64,000 nucleotides of DNA from an uncultured Candidatus Entotheonella sp. (GTDB lineage Bacteria; Tectomicrobia; Entotheonellia; Entotheonellales; Entotheonellaceae), in the NCBI GenBank assembly GCA_958295825.1, contig OY282375.1, forward strand, positions 1,969,489 through 2,033,488, read 5' to 3'. Every line of letters begins with the position of its first letter. The first letter of the stretch is position 1. Made by a program: the position numbers and the translations under genes. The notes beneath the pieces were generated by a model. That model did not search any database. It was given only the letters and a program-made list of their open reading frames with translations, and was not told the origin of the DNA. This document shows positions 25,857 through 34,361 of this stretch, one piece after another.

Positions 25857-27230
25857 ATGAATATCGAAAAATATGACCTGATCATCGTTGGCGCGGGTTC
25901 CGGAAATATGATTCCCGTGCCGGAAATGGATACGTGGCGGCTGGCGATTGTGGAGCCGGACAAGTTTGGCGGCACGTGCCTGAACCGCGGGTGCATCCCC
26001 TCCAAAATGTTGCTGTATGCGGCGGAAGTAGCCGAAATGGCGCGGCACGGCGCGCAGCTGGGGTTGCGCCATACCCTGGAGCGCGTGGACTGGCAGCGAC
26101 TCGTGGGCCGGGTGTGGGAGAAGATCGACCCGGCTGCCGCGGCGGGTGCCCAGTACCGCAAGTCGCAGCCGCACGTGACGGTATATGACGCCCCGGCGCA
26201 ATTCGTGGCGCCGCGCGTGTTGGAAACGGGTGGACACCACATTACTGCGGAGCGCATCGTTCTCGGCGCCGGGGCGCGGCCGGTGGTGCCGGATATTCCA
26301 GGGCTGGAAAACATCGCGTATCATACCTCGGACACCATCATGCGACTGGAGACACAGCCGCGCTCCCTGCTGATCGTCGGTGGCGGGTATGTCGGTGTGG
26401 AAATGGCGCACTTCTTCGGCTCGCTGGGAACACACGTCACCCTTACCGATCATGGCGGAGCGCTCATCAAACGCCAGGACGACGACGTGGCGCAGGCGTT
26501 CACCCGCATCTATCAGCGGCGCTTCGACGTCCTGTTGCACACCCAGGTTCGCCGCGTCAGCCTGGAGAATGGCCGTATCGCCGTGCAGGTCGGCGTCGAC
26601 GGCAGACACCACACGGTCAGGGTCGATACGGTGCTCATCGCCACTGGCCGGCGTCCCAATTCGGATCGCCTGAACGTCGCCGCCGCCGGCATCGAGGTGG
26701 ACGCCCGCGGGCGCGTGTTGACCGACGCCGGCATGGAAACCAACGTTCCCGGCATCTTCGCGTTTGGCGATTTAGCTTCCCGCTATCCGCTCAAGCACAT
26801 CGCCAACGCCGAGGCCAGGGCCATCGCACGGCACCTCTTGGGCGGCGACAAGCTCCCGGTCGATTACGACGGCGTTCCCAACGCGGTCTTCAGCGCCCCG
26901 CAGGTGGCGGCCGTGGGCCTCACCGAGCGCGATGCCGTTAAGCAAGGACGTCCCTATATGACGACGCGCCGCCTGTACGCCGACACCGCCTACGGCTGGG
27001 CCATCGGCGACACCGGCAGCTTTGTCAAGTTGCTCGCCGACCCCGCTAGCCGTCTGCTGCTGGGCGCGCACATCATGGGGCCGCACGCCTCGCTGCTCAT
27101 CCAGCCGCTGGTACAGGGCATGAAGTACGGCCAGACGGTTGACGACATGGCCGGCACGATCTACATCCACCCGGCACTCACGGAGGTCGTTGAGCAGGCC
27201 CTGCTCGAATTCCCACGCAGGTCGGGTTAG
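25857..27230 (+). CDS. pyridine nucleotide-disulfide oxidoreductase, mycothione-reductase-like
   Basis: A 457-residue FAD enzyme of the lipoamide dehydrogenase/glutathione reductase class I family. The FAD fold is GAGSGN (12-17), the redox pair is Cys41 and Cys46 in GGTCLNRGCIPSK, and the NAD(P)H fold is IVGGGYVGVEMAHFF. The dimerisation domain carries the active-site His-Glu pair, IHPALTEVVEQ. The GSGN start and the SKMLLYAAEVAE run after the redox pair resemble mycothione reductase more than lipoamide dehydrogenase. It is divergent from the ABC operon and 14 bp before the DUF2520 gene. No 2-oxoacid dehydrogenase subunits are nearby. Exact disulfide substrate is not provable here. Confidence 0.8.
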   Translation: MNIEKYDLIIVGAGSGNMIPVPEMDTWRLAIVEPDKFGGTCLNRGCIPSKMLLYAAEVAEMARHGAQLGLRHTLERVDWQRLVGRVWEKIDPAAAAGAQYRKSQPHVTVYDAPAQFVAPRVLETGGHHITAERIVLGAGARPVVPDIPGLENIAYHTSDTIMRLETQPRSLLIVGGGYVGVEMAHFFGSLGTHVTLTDHGGALIKRQDDDVAQAFTRIYQRRFDVLLHTQVRRVSLENGRIAVQVGVDGRHHTVRVDTVLIATGRRPNSDRLNVAAAGIEVDARGRVLTDAGMETNVPGIFAFGDLASRYPLKHIANAEARAIARHLLGGDKLPVDYDGVPNAVFSAPQVAAVGLTERDAVKQGRPYMTTRRLYADTAYGWAIGDTGSFVKLLADPASRLLLGAHIMGPHASLLIQPLVQGMKYGQTVDDMAGTIYIHPALTEVVEQALLEFPRRSG

Positions 27231-27244
27231 GAGGAATCATTTGT

Positions 27245-28129
27245 ATGGCATTGTTCGACCGGACATCGAAAATCGGCTTTATCGGCGCCGGGGTGGTTGG
27301 AGGCTCCTTAGGCGTGTGCCTGTCGCGTGCCGGGTATCGAGTGGCAGCCGTTGGGAGCCGGACGTCCGCTTCGGCGCGGCGGTTCGCCGAGCGCATCGAC
27401 GGGTGTCGGGCGTATCGCACGGCCCAGGAGGTGGCGGACGCCGCGCAACTGGTGGTGATCAGCACGGCCGACGACACGATTCGCAGCGTTGCGGAAGGCA
27501 TGACATGGAGGGCCGGACAGGTGGTTGTGCATTGCTCAGGGGCCATGTCGTTGGACGTGTTCCAGCATCCGGTAAGCCAGGGGGCGGTAGCGGGGGCATT
27601 GCATCCGCTGCAGGTATTCTCGTCGGTGGAAAACGGCGTAGACAGTATTCCGGGAACGACGTTCGGCATCGAGGGCGGTCCGGAGATGCGGACGGCGTTG
27701 GCGGACATAGCACGAGTCATCGGCGGCAGGCCGGTATTTCTGAACGCCGCGGACAAGGCGCTCTATCACCTGTCGGGCGTCATGATGGGCAACCTGCTGA
27801 CGTGTCTGGCGGCCACCGCGGCGCAATTGTGGGAACAGTGCGGATACTCGCGGGCCGAAGGGGTTGAGGCGTTGGTGTCAATGATGCGAGGCGTGGTAAA
27901 CAACCTGGAGCGTTCAGGGGTGCCCGGCGCAGTTGCCGGGCCCTACGTGCGAGGCGATCTGGGAACGATTCGCAAGCACATTGAGACGTTGGCCACCCGC
28001 GCGCCTGAAGTGCTGCCCTTGTACCGTGAACTGGCCCGCGCCGCGGTGCCGTTTGGCGTTGAAAAAGGGGCGCTCAGCCCGGGAACCGCGCGGCAAATCG
28101 AGGCGATCCTAAAATCGCCCGAAGCCTGA
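27245..28129 (+). CDS. Rossmann-fold DUF2520-domain protein (F420/NADP oxidoreductase-like)
   Basis: A 294-residue protein with an N-terminal dinucleotide fold, IGFIGAGVVGGSLGVCLSRA, and a C-terminal helical DUF2520 domain beginning near ADKALYHLSGVMMGNLL. The HPLQVF segment links the two. The architecture resembles 6-phosphogluconate or ketopantoate reductase-like enzymes. The family function is unknown; in other genomes it often sits beside pantothenate genes, which is not so here. It follows the flavoprotein gene by 14 bp with a GGAGGAATC RBS and is probably cotranscribed. Confidence 0.82.
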   Translation: MALFDRTSKIGFIGAGVVGGSLGVCLSRAGYRVAAVGSRTSASARRFAERIDGCRAYRTAQEVADAAQLVVISTADDTIRSVAEGMTWRAGQVVVHCSGAMSLDVFQHPVSQGAVAGALHPLQVFSSVENGVDSIPGTTFGIEGGPEMRTALADIARVIGGRPVFLNAADKALYHLSGVMMGNLLTCLAATAAQLWEQCGYSRAEGVEALVSMMRGVVNNLERSGVPGAVAGPYVRGDLGTIRKHIETLATRAPEVLPLYRELARAAVPFGVEKGALSPGTARQIEAILKSPEA

Positions 28130-28141
28130 CGCATACCTGCC

Positions 28142-28636
28142 TCACGCGCCTTTATCCTGTTGCAGTGCCTGCAGTTGAGCCTGCAGCCGGGCTATCGTCT
28201 CTTCCATATCCCGCAGCCGTGCGGCATCCGCCGCGGCGCTGGTCTGCAAGCGGGCCTTTTCGATTGCCTGCTGGATGGCCTTGCCGAGCAATCCGGAGTT
28301 CACCTGATCCTTGCGGAAATAATCCAGTGCGCCGGCCTGCATGGCCGCCACCGGCAGGCGCTCCTCGCCGAACGCCGTCAGCATGATCACCGGCGTCGCC
28401 ATGCCCCGCTGTTGCTTCTCCACCAGGAAAGCCAAGCCGTCCATATCCGGAAGGTAATAATCCAGCAGCACCAGGTCGTAGGTCTGCGAGGCGAGTTCTT
28501 CCAGCCCGGCGCGCGCCGAATCGCTGTGGGTGATCGTAAAACTGGCGTCATTGGCCTGCTGCAGGATGCGCTCGAGCAGCAGCGTGTCGCGCTTTGAATC
28601 GTCGATCACCAAGAGTCGGTAGGATGGGGTTCCCAT
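28142..28636 (-). CDS. response regulator, receiver domain with C-terminal coiled coil
   Basis: A 164-residue CheY-like receiver. Acidic pocket Asp12-Asp13, phospho-acceptor Asp59 in DLVLLDYYLPDMDG, and Lys in DYFRKD. The last ~40 residues form a predicted coiled coil (RLRDMEETIARLQAQLQALQ) instead of an output domain, so it probably works through protein contacts. It is the third gene of the kinase-regulator-regulator group. Confidence 0.9.
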   Translation of the reverse strand: MGTPSYRLLVIDDSKRDTLLLERILQQANDASFTITHSDSARAGLEELASQTYDLVLLDYYLPDMDGLAFLVEKQQRGMATPVIMLTAFGEERLPVAAMQAGALDYFRKDQVNSGLLGKAIQQAIEKARLQTSAAADAARLRDMEETIARLQAQLQALQQDKGA

Positions 28637-28669
28637 CGGTTGTTTCCTCCTGAGGCTGTCAGACCTTTT

Positions 28670-29110
28670 CTATAATTCTGGCGGCAATTCGACCGTTTCC
28701 AGCCAGAAACTCGCCAAGTGGCCGATGACCTCCGTAAAGCGGCTGAACTCAACGGGTTTCAGCAGATAAGCGTTGGCGCCGTTCTCATAGGCTTGGCGCA
28801 CGTCATCGGAGCGCCCGGACGTCGTCAGAACGATGATGGGAACCTGCCGGAAGCGCACGTCCTGCTTGACGTGCCGCATCAGGTCGTGTCCGCCCATACG
28901 CGGCAGGTTGAGGTCGAGCAGGATCATGTCCGGGCGCGGCGAGTTATCGGACACCGTGTAGGCGCCCTCGCGGTGGAGGTACGCCAGCGCCTCGTCACCA
29001 TCGCGCACCACCCGCAGATCGTGCGGGATATTGGCCTGCGCGAAGGCCCGTTCCGTCAGGCGCACGTCGCGCGGATTGTCCTCCACGAGCAACACGGTCA
29101 GGCGGCGCAT
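28670..29110 (-). CDS. response regulator, Rcp1-like single receiver domain
   Basis: A 146-residue receiver with Glu10-Asp11, acceptor Asp66 in MILLDLNLPRMGG, and the Lys in ANAYLLKPVEF. The insert between strand 2 and helix 3 (HREGAYTVSDNSPRP) is the mark of Rcp1-like partners of phytochrome-type histidine kinases. The start is the ATG that overlaps the end of the kinase gene by 13 bases; longer frames would run through the kinase coding region. Translational coupling supports a cognate pair. Confidence 0.9.
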   Translation of the reverse strand: MRRLTVLLVEDNPRDVRLTERAFAQANIPHDLRVVRDGDEALAYLHREGAYTVSDNSPRPDMILLDLNLPRMGGHDLMRHVKQDVRFRQVPIIVLTTSGRSDDVRQAYENGANAYLLKPVEFSRFTEVIGHLASFWLETVELPPEL

Positions 29111-30729
29111 GGTGAGCCCTCCGTTTTCGGAATCGTAAACCAGAACGTCGAGCCGACGCCGGGTGCCGACTCCACCCCGACCTGACCGCCATTCGACTCG
29201 ACAATTTTCTTCACGATGGTCAGCCCGGCGCCGGTGCCCGGATATGCCTCGCGGGTGTGCAGCCGTTTGAAAATCTCGAAAATGCGTCCGAAATGCTCCG
29301 CGGCGATACCGATGCCGTTGTCGCTCACTGCAAAGCGGTAATACCGCTCTTGGTCTTCGCACGCCACGGTCACGCGTAGTCCTTCGCCGTTAGTGAATTT
29401 AAGCGCGTTGCTGATCAAGTTGCTGAAAATTTGTACCAGCCGCACCTCGGAATACATTACCGTGGGAAGCGACTCGGGCAGGTGGACGTCCGCCCCCGTA
29501 TCGGTCACCTCGAGTTGCAAATCGTGCAGCACCCGGTCGAGCACCTGCCACACGTCCACGTTCACCGCCTGGGTATGAATGCGCCCGATACGGGAGTATT
29601 CAAGCAGACCGTCGAGCAGCTTCTTCATGTGCAAAGCGTCGTCGATGATTTCCTCGCACAACTGGCGGCCCGCCTCGCCCAGAACCTCGCCGTAGTCGTC
29701 GACGAGCCAGCGTGCGTAGCCCTCGAAGGTGCGCAGCGGGGCCTGCAAATCGTGGCTGGCGGAGTAGGCGAAATCCTCCATTTCCTGCCGCAGTCGGGCG
29801 CGTTCGGTGACGTCTCGAAACACGGACAGCAGGCAGACCTGTCCTTCGTATTCGATGAGACGGGTGGATGCTTGGACGATGATAGTGCGTCCGCGACGGG
29901 TGCGGAGTTCGCTGCCACGGCCCTCGATGTGGTGACGCTGGGTGACCTGCTCCAGTAGCACCAGGCGCTGTTCGGGATGTACGTAGAATTCCACGGCGTC
30001 CAGCCCGACCATGACCTCCGGGGCGTCGAACTCCAGCAACTCGGCGGCGCGTGGATTGGCTTTCAGAATGATGCCGGTGGAATTGGTGACGACTACACCG
30101 TCGGGAGACAGGTCAAACAGGCCGTGATAGAAGGCCTCGGAGCGGGCCAAATCCTTGGAGGCCTCGGGGATGTCGACGAGTGCGTCAGTGGCGCTGGGTG
30201 TGGCGCCGTGGGCGGCGGCCTGGATGGTAGATTGGGCGATGGGTTGACCCTGCAGGCGTCCGTAGAGTCGAAGGGCCTGCCGCGCCACACCCTGCAACAG
30301 TAGCGTCGCCTCAGGTGTGGGGGCGACGGCGTCCGTCTTTTCAACAGCAGGCTGGGAACCATTGACGCCTGCGAGAATGCCGCGTTGCTGCTCGGTTGCT
30401 GCCGCCAGGTGCTGCGCCAAGGCATCACCGCCAATCTCGCGCACGATCGTGTGCACGCCCTGCAAGAGGCGTTCGCAACCGGCGTGCACCTGCTCCCGCG
30501 TCTCGCCGGCAATGGCCTTGGACAGACTGTCCGGCTCCAGCCCCTGTGCGGACCACGCAATATGCGACAGAAAGGGATAGCGCTCACGCAGGGCATTGCG
30601 GCTCAGGGCAACGAGTTCCAGTGTTGCAGCGGCGCCCAGCAGGCTCTCCAGGTATTGCCACACACAAGTATAAAGCGATTCGTAGAACTGCGCCGTGCGA
30701 ATCCGCCAGTCCTGCTCGTTGTGGGCCAT
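29098..30729 (-). CDS. PAS-domain sensor histidine kinase, phytochrome-type HisKA
   Basis: A 543-residue soluble kinase without membrane segments. The N-terminal ~180 residues are helical and unassigned. A PAS domain covers about residues 196-310 (LFDLSPDGVVVTNSTGIIL). The dimerisation/phospho-acceptor site is His326 in YSASHDLQAPLRTF, the version found in phytochrome-like kinases. The ATPase domain has the N box NLISNALKF, SDNGIGIAAEHFGRIFEIF and GTGAGLTIVKKIVESNGG. The signal is cytoplasmic and unknown. It heads the minus-strand group with two response regulators and is divergent from yajC. Confidence 0.92.
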   Translation of the reverse strand: MAHNEQDWRIRTAQFYESLYTCVWQYLESLLGAAATLELVALSRNALRERYPFLSHIAWSAQGLEPDSLSKAIAGETREQVHAGCERLLQGVHTIVREIGGDALAQHLAAATEQQRGILAGVNGSQPAVEKTDAVAPTPEATLLLQGVARQALRLYGRLQGQPIAQSTIQAAAHGATPSATDALVDIPEASKDLARSEAFYHGLFDLSPDGVVVTNSTGIILKANPRAAELLEFDAPEVMVGLDAVEFYVHPEQRLVLLEQVTQRHHIEGRGSELRTRRGRTIIVQASTRLIEYEGQVCLLSVFRDVTERARLRQEMEDFAYSASHDLQAPLRTFEGYARWLVDDYGEVLGEAGRQLCEEIIDDALHMKKLLDGLLEYSRIGRIHTQAVNVDVWQVLDRVLHDLQLEVTDTGADVHLPESLPTVMYSEVRLVQIFSNLISNALKFTNGEGLRVTVACEDQERYYRFAVSDNGIGIAAEHFGRIFEIFKRLHTREAYPGTGAGLTIVKKIVESNGGQVGVESAPGVGSTFWFTIPKTEGSPCAA

Positions 30730-30987
30730 GAACCTCTTCCCCTATCCCTTCAGGCAAGCTCGCAGCGTCTACCATACAATCCTTCGGTACGGCAGCCCCT
30801 TCCCTTCACTCCGCAACGCACTGTTCAAAAGGCGGTAGATCATAGATTAGCGGGGTAGATAAGACAAGGCGCGGAAAGCAGACCTTCTCATTCGAGAAGG
30901 AAGCGCCGATTTTGACCGTGCTTTTCAGCAGCCTCAATGCTATATTCGCATCTTTCGCGGCATCCATCTCGGGTAAGGAATCCTGTT
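30730..30987. other. divergent intergenic region upstream of yajC with a hairpin
   Basis: Contains a perfect hairpin, CCTTCTC (30883-30889), loop ATTC, GAGAAGG (30894-30900), flanked by GCGC-type sequence but with no T-run, so it is not a simple terminator. A TATATT box lies at 30941-30946. No gene is seen. The region should hold promoters for both the kinase group and the sec operon. Confidence 0.4.
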
Positions 30988-31299
30988 TTGTGGGTAGATA
31001 TTGCGTACGCTCAAGGGTCGGTATTCGGCGGAGCGGGTGATTTACTGAGTTCGCTGTTCCTTTTCCTCCCCCTCATCCTCATTTTTTACTTCCTGATTTT
31101 CCGTCCGCAGCAGAAGCAGCGTAAGGAATTCCAGCAACTGGTCGCGGGCCTCAAGAAGGGCGACCGCATTGTCACCCGCGGCGGGCTCGAGGGCGTCATT
31201 GACAAGGTTGAGGAAAAATCGCTGCGTCTCGAATTGGGCAACGGCATCAAGCTGAAGATGCGGCGTGATTATGTCGATCAGGTGGTGCAGGACGCCTGA
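30988..31299 (+). CDS. yajC: YajC, preprotein translocase accessory subunit
   Basis: Small inner-membrane subunit of the SecDF-YajC complex. The single membrane helix is LLSSLFLFLPLILIFYFLIF, followed by RPQQKQRKEFQQ and the conserved GDRIVTRGGLEGVID. The TTG start is chosen because it has AAGGAA seven bases upstream and gives the usual YajC beginning, a few residues before AYAQG; an upstream ATG at 30937 would add 17 residues in frame without that RBS. It is followed at 26 bp by secD. Confidence 0.92.
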   Translation: MWVDIAYAQGSVFGGAGDLLSSLFLFLPLILIFYFLIFRPQQKQRKEFQQLVAGLKKGDRIVTRGGLEGVIDKVEEKSLRLELGNGIKLKMRRDYVDQVVQDA

Positions 31300-31325
31300 T
31301 CCGGAACACTCTTTGCGGGCCATGC

Positions 31326-32888
31326 GTGGGAGACAACGTGGGACGGACCTTATTGATTAAGCTCGCCGTTGTAGGCGTCGTGATTATTGCCAGCCTGATT
31401 CTGTCCATGCCGCCGGGGGAGAAAATCTCGCTGGGGCTGGATTTGCGCGGCGGGCTGCATCTCGTGCTGGAGGTACAGGTTGACAAGGCGGTGGAGCAGT
31501 CGCTCGAACGTACCGCCGAAACCGTTCGCAAGGACCTGCTGGCCGCCGGCGTTCCTGTTGTTGCCGTGGAACCCTATAACTTGCAGGGAATTCGCTTGCT
31601 GTTTCGCGAGCCGCCCGAGCAGGCGGCGGTGAATGATGCCGTACTGAACGCGCTGCCTTTTTCCCAGGCCGTTGAGCAATCCCCTGAGGTCTGGACGTAC
31701 GAGATTCCAGCCGATGAACTGAACCAGATTCGCAGCGACGCGGTGAACCAGGCGCTCGAGAAAATCCGCAACCGCGTGGACGCCTTTGGCGTCAGCGAGC
31801 CCAGCATCAGCCGCCAAGGTGCCCGTCGCATCGTCATCCAGCTCCCTGGCCTCGAAGACGCCCAGCGCGCTATCGACCTGATCGGCAGGACCGCCCAGTT
31901 GGAATTCAAGCTGGTGCAGTCACTGGCCACCAATCCCAACGAGCCCGCCCCGCCCGGCACCGAAATTCTTTATGAGAAGGTGAAAGACCCACAGACGCAG
32001 CTAATGGTCCAGAGCCAAGCCTACATCGTCGAACGCCGCGCCGGGCTTACCGGCAACATGCTTGCCGACGCCCGTGCCCTGCCGGATCAGTATCAGTTCG
32101 GACAGTATTACGTGCAGATGCGGCTCAACAGTCGCGGCAAGCGCCTGTTCGCCCGCCTGACGCAGGAGAACGTCGGACGCGCCCTGGCAATCGTCCTCGA
32201 CGACACCATCTTTTCAGCGCCGGTGATCCAAGAACCCATTCTCGGCGGTGAGGCGCAGATTACGGGGACCTTCACCCCAGAGGAAGCCCGCGACCTCGCC
32301 ATCGTGCTGCGCGAAGGCGCCCTGCCGGCACCCGTCAGTATCATCGAGAACCGCACCGTCGGCCCATCGCTGGGCAGCGACTCGATCAGCCGGGGGCTAC
32401 GCTCAACTCTGCTCGGCGGCGCCCTGGTCATCCTCTTCATGCTGACCTATTACCGCATGTCCGGTCTCGTTGCCGACGTCGCCCTGGGTCTGAACCTGCT
32501 CATCCTGATGGGCGTCCTGGCGCTCCCCGGCCTCGGCGCCACGCTGACCCTGCCAGGCATCGCCGGCATCCTCCTGACACTTGGCATGGCCATCGACGCC
32601 AACGTCTTGATTTTCGAGCGTATCCGCGAAGAACTGCGGCTCGGCAAATCGGTGCGTGGCGCCGTCGATGCCGGCTTCGGCAGAGCCTTCACGGCTATTC
32701 TGGACGCCAACGTTACCACCCTGATTGGGGCTGTGGTGTTGTTCCAGTTCGGTTCTGGACCCATTAAAGGCTTTGCCGTCACCCTTAGCATCGGCCTGTC
32801 GGCGAGCATGTTCACCGCGGTGTTTGTCAGCCGTACCATCTTCGAAACGGTCTTCAGTTTGCGACAAGTCAACAGACTGAGCGTCTAA
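31326..32888 (+). CDS. secD: SecD protein-export membrane protein
   Basis: RND-like component that uses proton motive force to help pull exported proteins across the membrane. The N-terminal helix is LIKLAVVGVVIIASLIL, then LGLDLRGGLHLVLEVQVDKA. A large periplasmic P1 domain follows with RIVIQLPGLEDAQRAIDLIG. The C-terminal membrane domain begins near residue 345 and holds LGMAIDANVLIFERIREELR, with the conserved Asp. 520 residues is normal. The GTG start is uncertain; a GTG four codons later has the better RBS (GGGAGA). secF follows after 15 bp. Confidence 0.95.
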   Translation: MGDNVGRTLLIKLAVVGVVIIASLILSMPPGEKISLGLDLRGGLHLVLEVQVDKAVEQSLERTAETVRKDLLAAGVPVVAVEPYNLQGIRLLFREPPEQAAVNDAVLNALPFSQAVEQSPEVWTYEIPADELNQIRSDAVNQALEKIRNRVDAFGVSEPSISRQGARRIVIQLPGLEDAQRAIDLIGRTAQLEFKLVQSLATNPNEPAPPGTEILYEKVKDPQTQLMVQSQAYIVERRAGLTGNMLADARALPDQYQFGQYYVQMRLNSRGKRLFARLTQENVGRALAIVLDDTIFSAPVIQEPILGGEAQITGTFTPEEARDLAIVLREGALPAPVSIIENRTVGPSLGSDSISRGLRSTLLGGALVILFMLTYYRMSGLVADVALGLNLLILMGVLALPGLGATLTLPGIAGILLTLGMAIDANVLIFERIREELRLGKSVRGAVDAGFGRAFTAILDANVTTLIGAVVLFQFGSGPIKGFAVTLSIGLSASMFTAVFVSRTIFETVFSLRQVNRLSV

Positions 32889-32903
32889 ACAGGTTCATCC
32901 ATC

Positions 32904-33983
32904 ATGCTTGAATTGATCCCCAGCGGACTACGCATCGATTTCATCGGTAAGACCAAGGTCTGTGTCATCGCCTCCCTGGCGGTGATTCTTATCGGCCTGG
33001 GCTCCATCGCGCTGTACGGCGGCTTGAAACAGGGCATCGACTTCAGCGGCGGCACCCTGCTGCACCTGGGTTTCGGGCAGGCCGTGGAACTCGGGGTGGT
33101 GCGCGAGGCGCTGGCGCCGGTGGGTCTGGAGCAAAGCATCGTGCAGCATTTCGGCGGCAACGACGAAGTGCTGATTCGGGTCGCTCAGTCGAACGAAGAC
33201 ATGTCCTACATCGCGGCTCAGTTGCAAGAGGCCTTGCAGCAGAAATTCCCACAGCAGCAGGTGGAAGTCCTGCGGGTGGAAGTGGTGGGCCCGCAGGTCA
33301 GCGCGGATCTGCGGCGCAAGGCGCTGTTCGCCCTGTTCTACGCCGTGCTGGGCATCGTGATCTATCTGTCCGGACGATTTGAGGCAAAGTGGCTCATCTC
33401 GCTCGCCCTGGCGGGCACCATTTTCATCGTGACGTACCCGATCATGCAGTGGCTGCCCAACGTCTCCCCTACCGTCCTGATCGTCATTGCCCTAGGGGTC
33501 ACTACAGCATTCAGCTTGCTGCTGCGGCTGCACTACGCCCTGGCGGCGCTGGTCGCCGTGTATCACGACGTGCTCGTCACCGTGGGTCTACTGTCGATCT
33601 TCAACCGCGAATTCGACCTGCAGGTGGTGGCGGCGCTGCTGACCATCATCGGCTACTCCCTGAACGACACCATCGTCATCTTCGACCGCGTGCGCGAAAA
33701 CATGCGCAGCCGGCGTTGGGACGACTTTCCGTCGGCCGTCAACGAAAGCCTTAACCAGACCCTTAGCCGCACCATCCTCACCTCGGGCCTGACCCTCATC
33801 GTCATCGTATCTCTGCTCTTTCTCGGCGGCGAGGTCATCCGCGGCTTTGCCTTCGCCCTGCTCGTCGGCGTCATCGCCGGGACCTTCTCGACCCTCTTCA
33901 TAGCCAGTCCGCTGCTCGTCTACTGGCACCAGCGCATCCCACGCCGCCAAACCAGCGGCGTCGCCGTCGGCGGCACGAGTTAG
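32904..33983 (+). CDS. secF: SecF protein-export membrane protein, with an extra hydrophobic insertion
   Basis: Partner of SecD. Markers are the N-terminal helix, GIDFSGGTLLHLGF, VEVVGPQVSADLRRKAL, GYSLNDTIVIFDRVRENMR and NQTLSRTILTSGLT. At 359 residues it is longer than the usual ~300-320. The cause appears to be about 48 extra residues (near 161-208) between VIYLSGRFE and the segment YALAALVAVYHDVLVT, which normally almost adjoin. The insertion has two hydrophobic stretches, ISLALAGTIFIVTYPIMQWL and TVLIVIALGVTTAFSLLL, so a membrane hairpin that keeps topology is likely. Otherwise a standard member of the yajC-secD-secF operon. Confidence 0.93.
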   Translation: MLELIPSGLRIDFIGKTKVCVIASLAVILIGLGSIALYGGLKQGIDFSGGTLLHLGFGQAVELGVVREALAPVGLEQSIVQHFGGNDEVLIRVAQSNEDMSYIAAQLQEALQQKFPQQQVEVLRVEVVGPQVSADLRRKALFALFYAVLGIVIYLSGRFEAKWLISLALAGTIFIVTYPIMQWLPNVSPTVLIVIALGVTTAFSLLLRLHYALAALVAVYHDVLVTVGLLSIFNREFDLQVVAALLTIIGYSLNDTIVIFDRVRENMRSRRWDDFPSAVNESLNQTLSRTILTSGLTLIVIVSLLFLGGEVIRGFAFALLVGVIAGTFSTLFIASPLLVYWHQRIPRRQTSGVAVGGTS

Positions 33984-34008
33984 GCCGGAAGCAAGTAAGG
34001 AGCCGCCC

Positions 34009-34278
34009 GTGACAGAGTATGAAACTGCCGCCTTGAACCTGGGTTACTGGCAGATAATAGGCGCCTTTCTGCAAGCCAGCTTGGGATTCGTGATCGGTGT
34101 CGTGCAATGCGGTCTGATCTACATCGGCTTGAAACGCATGGGGCAAGCCTCAGAAGATCGTAAGAGCCAGCATGAAGAAGCGATGGAAGCAATGAAAAGC
34201 CAGCATGGAGCCACCATGCACGCCTTGGATATCCAACGGGAAGCCTTACGGGAACTCATCGCCCGGACAGCCAGATGA
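34009..34278 (+). CDS. small single-pass membrane protein with coiled-coil tail, unknown function
   Basis: An 89-residue product. GTG start with AAGGAG seven bases upstream. Residues about 13-42 form a hydrophobic membrane segment (IIGAFLQASLGFVIGVVQCG and on), and the remainder is a charged helix with a tandem KSQHEEAMEAM / KSQHGATMHAL repeat suited to coiled-coil pairing. I do not recognise the family. It sits 25 bp after secF, so it may ride on the sec transcript, but nothing ties it to export. Confidence 0.6.
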   Translation: MTEYETAALNLGYWQIIGAFLQASLGFVIGVVQCGLIYIGLKRMGQASEDRKSQHEEAMEAMKSQHGATMHALDIQREALRELIARTAR

Positions 34279-34361
34279 CCCCCCTGCCGGCTCCCTGATG
34301 TCTTACCAGCTTCGCCTAGCCCTCCTGATCCGTCATGTAAGGCAACGACAGGGAATTCCGT

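Noticed and set aside
25857..27230. lipoamide dehydrogenase (lpdA) call
   Set aside because: No 2-oxoacid dehydrogenase neighbours, and the GSGN start with the AAEVAE context favours mycothione-reductase-like proteins; kept as the main alternative.
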